64,000 nucleotides of DNA from Phytophthora colocasiae (taxonomy: Eukaryota > Oomycota > Peronosporomycetes > Peronosporales > Peronosporaceae), in assembly GCA_018806915.1 (NCBI GenBank), contig JAGKQI010000008.1, forward strand, positions 62,001 to 126,000. The letters run 5' to 3'. The notes under the pieces were generated by a model. It had not been told where the DNA came from. It was given only the letters and a program-made list of their open reading frames with translations, and made no database searches. Positions 9,812-20,630 of this stretch are shown here, in pieces (the first letter of the stretch is position 1; the number at the start of each line of letters is the position of its first letter). A program made the translations under genes and the position numbers.

Positions 9812-12800
9812 CTGAGTACTGCATCTATGCATATGTGAACAAGAAATCGAGAGATCAAGATAGGGAGAATTCGGATCTGCGCGGTAATAAATGTAAGTTG
9901 CATTCGTATACTGCTAAGATCGCGAGTCTTCCCCGGATCGATGAGTTCTCGCGATCTGGTGCGGAAGTGGCCTTGGATCTCAAGGAAGGAGAATCCAGGG
10001 GGTACTGGAAATACCACGCACCAGGAAAATGGTTCCGCCAAGCCAAGATCGCAGGCAAGATCAATCATGAAAGAGCGATCTTGCTCCTGGACACTAACGC
10101 CGAGGTATCCATCTTGGATACCGCCTTTGCTCGTAAGGTTGGGTGCCACTTTGACACTAGTCAGAGACAGGAATGTGTCGGGATCGGCGATAATGTGTAC
10201 ACCACCGAGGGAAGAACGAGGATCAAGATCACGCTTGCGGGATACTTGGTATACTTTTTCGATATTTGGATCGGGGACCTGTCCGGACAAGACGCCATCT
10301 TAGGTATGGATTTCATGATCCCGGCTGGGGTCCGGATGGATCTGGCGAAGGGATCGATGTGCTTACCTAATGAAGTGGGGATCCCACTTAGTGGTCGCAA
10401 GAGATTATACGGGGAGAAGGTAAGATCAGTAAAATTGGAGGAAGATCTACATATCCCAGTTGGGGGATCTGAAGAGACCGCATCGAGAGTGAAATTATCG
10501 GCGACGGAGAAATTATGGGTGACCAGAGGCGACCGATGGGTACCCACCGTGGTAAATGGACCCGGCCGAACTCGGTATTTAGTGATCACGAATTTGAGCG
10601 AGAAAATTTTACGATTGGATCACCAATTACATGTTGGAATGGTACTTGATCAGGAAAAAGTGCCTCGATTCCCCGGGTTTGTGTCGGTTGGGTCCCGGCG
10701 CTACATGGAGTGGCAGAACCTAGCTCTAGAGGCGACTGTGGACGCAAGACCAGAACCTCAGGAATCCGTAGGGATCCCCTTACCATCGGTCGAACGACCG
10801 ACCTACGTTACGCCGCGATCTATACTCCGCCGAGGTGGGGCAATCAAGACCGATCCTGATCCTGCACCAATATTGACATTGGAACCGCGATCACCGACCG
10901 ATACGGCCGAAGTCAAGGTCGCATTCATCGATCCCCAACCGGATCCCATGGATACCCCACCGATCACGATCAGTTCCGACAAGGCCCCGAGTGGCGAAGC
11001 TGGGGGCGGTGAGACTGAGACGAATGAGAGCTTGCCAGATCAGGCCCCAGATCGGACAGATCGGACATGCGAAGAAGAGATCGAGGTAAAAACAGAAAAA
11101 CCAGATTTCAAAATCGAGATCCGACATGTATCCGACGCTGACGCCGGCCCCACGGTTGAAAGCACCCCGATCCTGACGGCCAAGGACGATAGACTCCGTG
11201 ATCCATCAACGAACGAACCCGATCCGACATCTCCGGAAGGGATCGAGAACGCCGATCAGACCCACTTACACGAAAGCGGCGATTTTTCGGCCGAAGATCT
11301 AGCCGATAATCTCGCAGTAGTACCAGAAATCCAGATCTCCACCACTGAAGAAGTCAGGATTGAAGATCTACAAGTAGGAAATCCGGGATCGGCTACCCCG
11401 GAGGAGATCGAGAAACTTCGACATATTATTTGGAAGAAGCGACATCTCCTGATCGGGAAAGGAAACGCACTTCCTCCGGCGGCCAAGGGTGTTATATGCG
11501 ATATCGACGTAGGTGATGCAAAGCCGATTGCACAACGAGTCCGAAAGGTGGCGCCACAGTTCCGCGAGAAAGTATCGGATCTTATCAAAGGACTCCTAGC
11601 TGCCAAGATCATTCGGCCATCGACATCGCCATGGGCGTCTCCGATCGTAGTGATCATCAAGAAGAACGGCGTAGACATCCGACTATGTATCGATTATCGG
11701 CTGGTGAACGGTCTCACGAGGCTGATGATCTACCCAATGCCTCTGATCAATGACCTGTTAGAAGATCTTGACAAGGTTCTGTGGTATTGTTCATTAGACA
11801 TGGCGAGTGGATTCTGGGTTGTATCAATGACCGATCGAGCTCGCGCGATCTCAGCTTTCATCACCCCGTTCGGCCTCTTCGAGTGGAATCGCATGCCGTT
11901 CGGGCTGAAGAACGCCCTCAGATCTATCAACGTCTTGTGGACAACGCCCTATTGGATTTTTGAAGATATCCCAGTCAGGGAATACGGAAGACTCTGCAGA
12001 TGTGTTTGAATCAGGGATCCCGGAAGATCCTGGTCGCCCGTCGGTTCTAGGACGGAGATCATACATCGACGATATCTTGATCACGGCTGGAACATGGGAT
12101 CAAATGTGCGATCGGGTGGAAGACCTATTGGAGGCCTGTGATAAGTGGAATCTCCTCGATCAGTGTGGCGAAGAGCTTCTGGGGCATGGATAAGGTGGAA
12201 TATCTCGGACACAAAGTGTCGGTCGACGGATTGGAGGCAAACCCGAAAGACCTGAAGTCTCTGACGGATCTACCATTCCCTGGATCGCTCCGATCCATGC
12301 AATCGTTCCTGGGAAGTTTGAATTACTATAGTCGGTTCATCGAGGATTATGCGATCTATGCATCGGTCCTATATGAACTACGTGAGGTGGAGATTCGCAG
12401 AACTGAAGAAGCGACCCGATCTACGAAAGATCATGGATAGTACGGACCCGAGCACTCGAGATCCCGTTGCGCTTAAGTCGAATCAGGATGGATCACCAGA
12501 CACCTCGACTCAAAAGGGGATAGTACACCGGATCCCGACTTGGGGCGATGCCCCCTGTTCAAGCGAGGTCAGAAGCCAATCTGGCCCAAAGAGCTGGCGA
12601 CGAGAGGTGGGGTAGGGCACACAGGGCGTTTACAGCCTTGAAAACCAAGATCGCGTCGACCCCGATCCTTCGTCACTTCGACATGACGAAGTTACCCGTG
12701 GTGATCGTGTATGCTAGTGACTGGGCGATTTCCGCCGCACTAATGCAGGAACACGACCAGATCTACCACCCGGTCGCGTTTGCCAGCCGAACCTTGAAGA

Positions 12801-15576
12801 CGAACGAGCTAAACTATAATGTTGCCGAAAAGGAGGTGTTGGCTCTACTTCCGGATATTGGATCTACACTACACCCTGTTGGTGGGGCGTCGGATCAAGG
12901 TCCTAACCAGACACTCCACGCTTGCCTGGCTGTTCAAGTCTGCCGGCCTCCAAGGACGTCTGGGACAATGGTCTGCTCTTCTGTCCCCATGGACACTCGA
13001 GATCACGAAGTGTACGAAGGGAGAGGATGAGATACTGGGGGCGATCTCAGCTAATATAACGCCTAGATCGGAGATCGACGAAGCCCTGATCGCGATCGCG
13101 CCACAGAAGGAACCAAGACGTAAGATCCAGATGCCGATTCCCACCGTAGATCCAGGTGAGGAGCTATGGGTAGTAAGTTTTGACGGTTCGGCACGCGTGA
13201 AACGAGGAGGAGGCGCTTTCAGCGCGATCGTGTGGAGTTTGCCGGAGTGGAAAGTGATCAAGGCTAGATCAGACTATGCGGAGAGTCTTACTGTCAATGA
13301 AGCGGAATACCGTGGACTCTTGCTAGGTCTTGGCATGATCGCACAGTTAGAACGCCGCCGTTTGGTCGTTTGTGGCGATTCGAACCTGGTGATCCGACAA
13401 GTCCGAGGCGAGATCGACTGTAAGGCGCCAGGATTGACGTTACTGAAACAGAAAGTGCTGAATCATTTGCGGAATTGGGGAGATCACGAGCTTGTCCATG
13501 TGAAGAGAGACTGGAATGGGAGTGCAGATAGCTTGGCGAGTGCCGCGCTGCGACGAGGAAGCGGGATCGAAGTCCACGACGAGGCAGATCGATGCGATCT
13601 GATCACCCTGAATCGACTTAATGAGGTGTTGATCCCTCGAGTTGAAGATCGAACTGTGCAGAAGTGTCGGTCGTAGCCACGCGTGCAGCCCGAGCGCGAC
13701 CTGGTGCCGCTGTCCTGCGAGAGGAACTGATCCGGGAGATGCGGGTTGATCCGGATCAGGCGAGCCCAGAACGAGGAGGTCTGGATCGCAGGACTAAAGA
13801 AGTACCTGGCTGGGCAGATCGCGGATCTTACTCGAGCCGAATCTGGATCTTACGCCAAGATCGCCTCCGAGTACGAGGTAGACGAACAAGATCTGCTATT
13901 TTACTGCCCACCAGGGCCGAGATCAAGTGGTGATCGCGATCGCCTGATGAGACTTGTGGTCCCAGAAACGCTACAGCAGGATGTCCTCCACCACTACCAT
14001 ACGACTCGTTGATACGAAGGAAGCAACGTCATTTTGCCAAACCAAGCGCGAAGATTCCGCTGTCCCGGAACATGTTCGACCAATTCTTCAGGCATTCGCA
14101 TGCCGTGCATGACCGCCGGCAAGTGATGACTGGTTTGCAGCCAACGGGATGCCCCAGTTCCCATCATGATCACCAATTCGTCGGCTTTCAACTCTGGTCG
14201 AACGATTTCATCAATATCCGCAGCTCCGATGACATCAAGGGATCGGACGCACTTATCAGCGGATCCGAGATCATTTCCACTGGAGGGGATTATATCGGAG
14301 CGTGCAGCGATACGTAGGCGAGTGTGTAGACTGTGAGACCGGAAAGGGGAGACCCACGATCCGGGGCGAGTCGCCTGGGAATCTGCAAGCGACATACCCA
14401 TTCCAGATCATAGCGATGGATCACATACCCTCTCTGCCCAGATCCAACAAAGGCAACACCGAACTACTGATCTGGGTCGATCTGTTCACGGGATATGTGA
14501 TCGCAAAGGCTAGTTCCTCCCGATCGGCCCAGACCGTCGCGGAATCTTATGAAGAATGCGTGTTCCGCAGATTTGGTGCTAGCGAGATGATCAGGCACGA
14601 TCGAGAACCGGGCTTCATGTCCGACTTCTTCAGATCGTTCAATAGGATCCTGGGGCAGCGACAACGGGCGACGATGGCCTACCGACCACAGGCCAATGGG
14701 ACTGCGGAACGGATGGTGCAAACGGCCACTAGGGCGATCAAGATGTATGTTCAAGATCTCGATCAAAAGGACTGGGATGAATACGCGGAGAGATTGACTT
14801 TCGCTATTAACACGGCTCACGATCGGGTTCGGGGAGACACTCCTCACTATTTGGTACACGGATGGGATCCGAGGTCGACGTTGGAAGCGACGATCCCGAT
14901 CGGGTCAACCAGGCGCCATGACCGTGATCCAAGACGGTGGAGATATCGCGTTCAGAGATACTACCAGCAGTCGAGAGAACAGGTCAACGCTAAGCTGCGA
15001 GAGGCGATCGCAGACCGAGCTGATCGGCACAATGAGGATGTCGATCCGCATCAGATCGAAGCTGGATCACGAGTTTGGCTATACCTAGATCGTGTGAAGG
15101 AAGGGTATGCCGTAAACTCGCCCACCTTTTGGCACGGCCCGTTCCGTGTTGCAGAGAAGCTCAATGAATTCACGATCAAGCTGGAGATCGCGGGATCTGA
15201 TTACCATATCTTCCCGGTGGTCCATGTTTCTAAGCTAAAGCTGGTACGGAATTTCCCGGATCGACCGCGGATCGAGTTGACGGTAGATGAAGCAGATCGG
15301 CTCGATTTCGATGAGATCCTCCTTCCGGAGGACAGTTGGGTCCCAGATCTGGATGCCGATGAGTACGAAGTCGAACGGATCTCGGACATGCGAAGTGGGA
15401 AACGAACTCGCTACGGCCGGATCTATCGTGAATTCCTGGTGCACTGGGTCGGTTACGATGAGCCAACGTGGGTCGACGAAGCTGACCTTAACTGTGGGGC
15501 CATATTGAGCGCGTTCCTACGTGACCACGCTAATCGGAACCGGTTCGGCGAGATGCAGTCGCATGAAGAAGTGTAA
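9770..15576 (+). pseudogene. pol: pol of Gypsy C: PR, RT, RNase H, second RNase H, integrase, chromodomain
   Basis: Polyprotein read in the -1 frame from gag. The protease (about 10070-10320) has D-T-N at 10090-10098 where D-T-G is expected. An acidic spacer (10750-11350) precedes RT (about 11390-12330), with LCIDYRLVN, MPFGLKNA and YIDD at 12062-12073; frameshifts lie near 11920 and 12160. RT-linked RNase H is at about 12600-12980. A second RNase H at about 13160-13560 shows FDGSARVKRGGG, NEAEY, CGDSNLV and NGSADSLA, the DEDD set, as in archaeal-like RNase H of plant Tat and oomycete Gypsy elements. Integrase (13690-15230) has an HHCC finger broken by an insertion at 14006-14230, then D (AMDHIPS), D (RHDREPG) and E (NGTAERM). 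The chromodomain (about 15360-15510, YEVERI, VHWVGYDEPTWV) should steer integration to chromatin. Confidence 0.88.
14006..14230. other. 225-bp foreign insertion in the integrase zinc finger of C
   Basis: Homology to element D breaks after HHYH (about 14005) and resumes at GACATCAAGGG (14231), in the middle of the HHCC finger. The inserted bases match nothing else in the window. On the minus strand they are open throughout, with a protein-like reading (RPELKADELVIMMGTG, SRWLQTSHHLPAVMHG). No target duplication or terminal repeat is obvious. It could be a captured gene fragment or filler DNA at a repaired break; its source was not recognised. Confidence 0.6.
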
Positions 15577-15927
15577 GGGAAGTCAGGCGAGGTGACAGGG
15601 TTGCCTCGCCGTGATCGAGAAGCTGATGTGGAGGAGAATCCAGATCAGAGCGAGTTTTATATTTGTGTATATGCATGTGCGTAGGGAATTTGACGTTGGA
15701 AGATGGTGATCCGGGATGTCGAGATGGAGATGAAAGGGGATCACATTCCCAAAATGATGGAGTACGATGGAATGACTGTGGGAATGGAGATTACGAGAAT
15801 CACGAGTGGAGATTATGAGAATTACGAATGGAGATGGAAGAATGCAGAACGGCCCTGGATGGGGTTCCGAATCCGAACTCGGGGAGAAGCCCCGAGCCTT
15901 GCTGCAGGTGATCGAAGTTAGCACGAC
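15577..15927. other. Spacer between pol and the antisense ORF of C
   Basis: 351 bases between two converging stop codons. It contains an imperfect purine-rich repeat at about 15718-15840 (GAGATGGAGAT and GAGAATTACGAATGG variants). No coding frame is supported. It presumably holds the 3' ends of both transcripts. Confidence 0.5.
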
Positions 15928-17665
15928 TTACGGAGAAGCGGCCCCAGCGGGAGGAGGATTGAACTTGCCGATAAGGCGGGGGATCCTGGAAGCGGGATGG
16001 TTGACCGGGTCTTGCCGATACTGGTTACGCCACGGATCCGCCTCGTCACACTCCTCCAGAGCCTCGATCAGGTTCGCCGGCTCTGGGACGTTCGCGTTGG
16101 GATCCACCCGGTTGGCACACCGAGAGACCACGCCGGGATACCAACGGACCACATCCACCGCCGGAATGGGGAGGTGAAGGAAGAACGGATCCAACAAGAT
16201 GTCGAGATCGAACCACTGGTCGCGCATTATGGCGGGGAAGGAGGCAAGGAACTGGCGCCAAGCAGACCCAGCCCGACTCCGCCTGGCCTTGCGAGCAACG
16301 TAATACCGCTGCAGTTCGAGATCCGCATCTTGCATGGCAGAGGTGATTTCGAAGTTATGGGTGGCCTCCCAAAATGCCTGACGGTGCCGTTCCTCCAGGA
16401 CGCGATAGGTGGCGGCCACGGCCGCGAGGGGTGTTCCCTCCCTCTCGTGCAAATCGAGGTCGAACGTAAGGGGACCCGGGTTCGCGAAGTCGTTCCACGG
16501 CTCCAGAGCCAGCAGATCAAGCACGTTCACGCCCGTGATCAACTCGTTGAGGTATTCGGTGCCGGGGGTCGGTGCAGGCTCGGCCTGTATCTGGGAAGGG
16601 AACAGCCAACCCGAAGGGATCAACAACCGTTTGCCCAGAGAACTGGCAATCAGACCCACGATCGAATACTGCCCGATCACCTGCGGATCCCACGGTACGA
16701 TGTCAGCGGCCGCGAAGGTACGCTGCCGATCGTACCCTGGAATGAAAGAGGCGACCGGGAACAGGGGTGGTCGGAGCCCGAGAAGCGGGGAACCGCCGGG
16801 AGGAGGTGGCGGCGGTGACGGGGAACCCGGAGGTGATCCCGGAGACGGCGGGCCTGATCCATCCGGAGATGGGCTTGAGCCGTCCGGAGACCCGATCCAC
16901 GAGTGCCAGAAGGTCCGCCTCTCCGGAACCTGACCGGACTCGCGCCGGTGCGTCGAGATAGACCGTTGGCGGCCCATGTGTAGAATCTCGTCCTCCTCGG
17001 AGTCCTCCGCCTCGTTGGAACGTTCCGATTCGGCCTCAGAACTAGTTCCATTGCTGGGTTCTGGACTCTCGTCCTCTTCGGACGGCGATGAGAATGGGTG
17101 CTGGGGATCGTAGTCGGAGTCTTCCTCTTCCTCATCCGGCGAATCACCCTCGGCGGGGAGCGATCCGGACTGATCCGTCGGTGCTGGGGTCGGATCAGGG
17201 GCTGGAGTGTCGGTTTCCTCCCCTCCGGCTTGCCCAGAAGCTTGATCCGCCAACAGATCCAGCGGGCTCGCCGTTGATCCTGCCGGGGTCGGAACCACCG
17301 TTGGTGTGACAGGCTGGGTTGATCCGGGAGCTTCGGTAGCTGCAGTTTTTAGATCACGGGGAGCTGAGGAGCTCCGAGCTGGACGCTTGCGTGAGGAAGG
17401 AGGAACGGCCGGGGAAGCGGAGGCGCTTCGAGATCTTTTGGTGGCACGAGCCGCCCGTCGATCCGCGATCCACGAGGACAACCGAGCAGAGGAATCCTCG
17501 GCGTGATGCAGCTGTTGTTCGGCTTCGGCATAATCAGCGTCCAGCTCTTGATGAGCCTGTCGAAGCTCCGCGTTCTGTCGAGGCCGTGGATCGGGCGGAT
17601 CGGATCGAGTGCTCGCTCGAGGGCGTTCTCGGCGTCAAAGGGGACGAGGGAGGCGGATCGGACAT
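15928..17665 (-). CDS. Antisense ORF of Gypsy C
   Basis: A gene on the strand opposite gag-pol, between pol and the 3' LTR. It starts at an ATG at 17663-17665 (MSDPPPSSPLTPR), 103 bases from the LTR edge; one frameshift near 17535 joins it to the 517-codon frame 17481-15928. Parts: Ser/Pro-rich start, a short heptad segment (ELRQAHQELDADYAEAEQQL), a basic patch (RAARATKRSRS), a long acidic Pro/Ser linker, then a C-terminal globular domain from about 16740 with SGWLFP, LLALEPWND, FWEATHNFEI, RWYPG and EALEECDEADPWR. The same landmarks occur in the antisense protein of D (50720-53847), so it is a conserved gene, not a shadow. No known family was recognised. It is probably transcribed from a promoter in or near the 3' LTR. 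Confidence 0.75.
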
Positions 17666-17768
17666 CGTGAGGGAGTGGTGGTGCTTGAACGACTTGTGTT
17701 CCAGGTGGTGAATGTGGAAATAAACCCGAAGTGAGCTGCGGCAGCTCAACTTACGTGCTGGGGGCGGA

Positions 17769-18289
17769 TGTGGTGAAGCGGACGAAAAATTTTCCCGGAG
17801 AGGCGATATCAGCCACGAACCCGAATAGAGTCGGAACGAGCGACAGGGGGGACCTGTGATCCCCAGATCTGGGTCGAATCAGACGAAGGTACGATGGGTC
17901 CCGCCGGGGAACAGGCAACGGAGACACCGGCGGAGGAGCAAGTGGAGCGGTGTTCGTGGGTGATCCGAATCCTGCCGCAGTGTTCGTGGGTGATCCGAAT
18001 CCTGCCGGAGGGAAGAATGGAAATCAAGGATGTTTTCGCGCGATCAACGATGACGGGGTTCCAAGTGAGCACGATCGGCTTACCCTGGCGCCCCGAAGCC
18101 TCTAACAGCACGATCCTACTTCCCCGGGCGGCGACGAAGCGGGATCACGCAGGATCACGCAATGATCCTCTCCCGTATAAGTACGAGATCAGCTCCGGAT
18201 CAAGGTCAGTCCCAGGCGCGACGCAGACTCTTCTGGTGGCCTGATCCGGATTCTTTGAAGGATTACCAAGCGGGATCAGGCAGCGATCA
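17769..18289 (+). repeat. 3' LTR of Gypsy C, first part
   Basis: Starts TGTGGTGAAGCGG and matches the 5' LTR from 6117 until 18289, where Gypsy A is inserted. The last five bases GATCA (18285-18289) are duplicated at 26174-26178. It lacks three bases of a CGG repeat near 18130 and has GGGCGG for TTGCGG there relative to the 5' LTR. A weak G-rich stretch, GCTGGGGGCGGA, immediately precedes it and may be the polypurine tract. Confidence 0.9.
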
Positions 18290-18701
18290 TGCAGCGGGGC
18301 TGCGTAGGTGTGCACGGCACAGAGGAAGTTGGGTTGACTCGTAGAGTCCTGCTTGCAAGGCACTAGCCTTCGGTTCTATACAAGAACCAAGTAGTCCACT
18401 AAATACGGGACTCTCACAATCAGTGTCCCTATAATAAAGGAACTAACACTAATTATGTAAAATGCAAACTGATTTTTATTTATTTTATTGCCCTAATCCT
18501 GAATGTAACGGATTTAGTATCTAACATACTAAATCCTAATCAAATGTAATGTGTGGCTCTGAGCTAACAGCCAGCAACTGGCTACATGTGTGACGTGTGA
18601 GAAACACTATGTGTTGTACACGGATCTGTGACTTGTGACCTGGATGGTGTATACCACACCTATTGTAGCCAAGGCGCGCAGCGCCGTGTAACCCCGTTAC
18701 A
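18290..18701 (-). repeat. 3' LTR of Gypsy A
   Basis: 412 bp, ends TGCAGCGGGG and CCCCGTTACA on the plus strand. By eye it is identical to 25762-26173. Confidence 0.95.
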
Positions 18702-18713
18702 CCCTCCCCCACC
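18702..18713 (-). promoter_or_regulatory. Polypurine tract of Gypsy A
   Basis: The minus strand reads GGTGGGGGAGGG directly before the LTR start TGTAACGGGG, the expected place and composition for the plus-strand primer. Element B has a matching purine run at 58814-58826. Confidence 0.75.
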
Positions 18714-18806
18714 AAACCGTGGATACGGAGTATCTACAACTGTAGACATAACTGCCTTGTCAAGGCCTGTCACCGATAAAAGAAATCTCTCAACGAGAGT
18801 GCGCGG

Positions 18807-20630
18807 GTGCGCTGGCTCAACGAGCACATTCTTCAATTCTCCCCAGCGAGCCAACCGCTCCTGAGGTGTCCAGTGACCAGGCGTCTACGCCCCAGCGCCT
18901 CAGCGCTTTCCGGTCTGAGCCCTCGGCTCCTCTCACGCTCTCCGATTCGGAGTATTTCGCGGCGTCTCGCCTTCGCTACGGAGCGATGTTCAAGGCCAGC
19001 CCGACGTCAAGTGGTAGCGGTGGCTCACCCTTCGAGTACACGACAGCGTCGCCGACGCGCGACCCACGTCGCTCTCCTACAGAGGAAGGCGAGGTCGAAG
19101 TGGACTACGAGGAGTCCGAACAGGGCGATGCCCATGCGTCTCCTGCTCCTGCGAGCCCTCGGACGACCCGATCTGAGCTGCGCTCTCCACGCGATCCGCG
19201 TCGGTACTCAATTCCTCGGCAGCTGCGGCAGCCCAATCCGTTCCCGGAGGGACCTTCGAGCCTCGTGCTCAACGCGTTTGCGCAACGCACCACCGCTTCC
19301 TGCTCGCGATGAGCCAGAGTCACTCAAGGGAGTCGAAGACGCGATCACCAACCCTCTGGATGAGGCACAGGAGGCTTCCCTGAGCGGTGCTCCAGAGTCA
19401 CGTCGACCGGTCCAACGGGACATCGTGGGGACTTCGTCGCGGCGCGACTACGGCTTCGAGCCTCGCGACCCTGCCGAGCAGGTGAAGCAGTTGATGGCGC
19501 AGCCAAACCTGCATGGTTACGCCATAGGCAATCCTCCACGTACGGTGGCTGAGACTCAGCAGCGACAGGGGGCTCCATGAGCGTTTCCTGACCCCGCAGG
19601 TGTGCACACTCGCCGAGTATCGGCAACGCTTAGATAAGCAACGGCGACGGGAGTCTGTGCCTCAGATGAGGACTTATCCACTCCTGCTCCAAACCGGAGA
19701 GACCACCCGGGACTACATGGTCCATGTGGCCACCTGGGCCGAGGCTTCACGGAAGCTCGCGTCGTTTGACCGGCTCATGGAGAGCTGCGCCGAGGTGGAC
19801 GTCCGCCTCGCCCGAGGTCTACTCTTCCAGTACGCGAAGATACGCGTGCGGCCCGGCCGCTTTCCTCGTCACACGACGGCAGTGGCTCCCGCCTCTCAGG
19901 CCACTATCCCTGCTTCGCAGGATGCTCCCTTCAGTCTCCGAGGGAGACTCGCTGGCTGTGCCAGCCACGGACCAGAGCCTGAGCTCGGCTGCTAGTCCGT
20001 CAGCTTCTCACTAGTGGTGAAGCGGGTGTCGACCAGTGGTCGACCTCGAGCCCTTCGGGCGCCCCCGATCTTCGCGATCAAAAGCGTCCACGACGTCAGG
20101 GCAGTCCTGCCTCAGGGACCCTTCAAACTCCCACGAGTTTTGGGAATGAGGATATCCACGCCACTTCACCAGATACTGGTTTTGACTACGGTGGCGACGC
20201 CGCGCCCATCAGGCGCTCCACGTGGTAGTGGGGAGTCCCCTGCTCATCGAGCAACGGCGGAGGAGGCCGATTCGCTGCGGAACGCCGTACTCGATGAGTG
20301 TGACGAGCGCTATTTGTCGCATCGCGCCTGGTACCAACTCGATCACTCGATCGGTACTCTCCGGAGTCAGACTCAGTCCCTTCAAGGGGAACGTCGAGAG
20401 TGTTTGGCATTCGCATGCCCGTCTCGCTCATGACATGGAGGAGATTGAAAGCCGGATGGCTTGGCTCGAAGGTCCTCAGTCCCTGACTGCTCGCCTGCAC
20501 CAGCAGGAGCTTCCAGCTCGCTGAGTTGCGAGGTCAGGTGACGTTGCTGCTGCAGATGACGCAGCCTGGGCACGTGTCGTCGGTGCCAGCGCCTCCGCGC
20601 CTCACCCCGCGGGGTCCCGATATGGCTTAA
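18807..20630 (+). pseudogene. Antisense ORF of Gypsy A (frameshifted)
   Basis: Plus-strand coding remnant opposite the 3' end of pol. The best frame opens about 18.8 kb and runs to 19312 (SSDQASTPQRLSAFRSEPS; acidic EEGEVEVDYEESEQ), continues in other frames (19350-19578; 19600-19995 with YRQRLDKQRRRES and MESCAEVDVRLARG) and ends with a heptad-like tail (about 20430-20630) converging on pol. Layout and composition parallel the antisense ORF of B: acidic EEGE segment, central helical domain, C-terminal coiled coil. No convincing ATG is visible near 18.8 kb. It overlaps the antisense chromodomain coding of pol (20011-20250). Function unknown. Confidence 0.6.
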
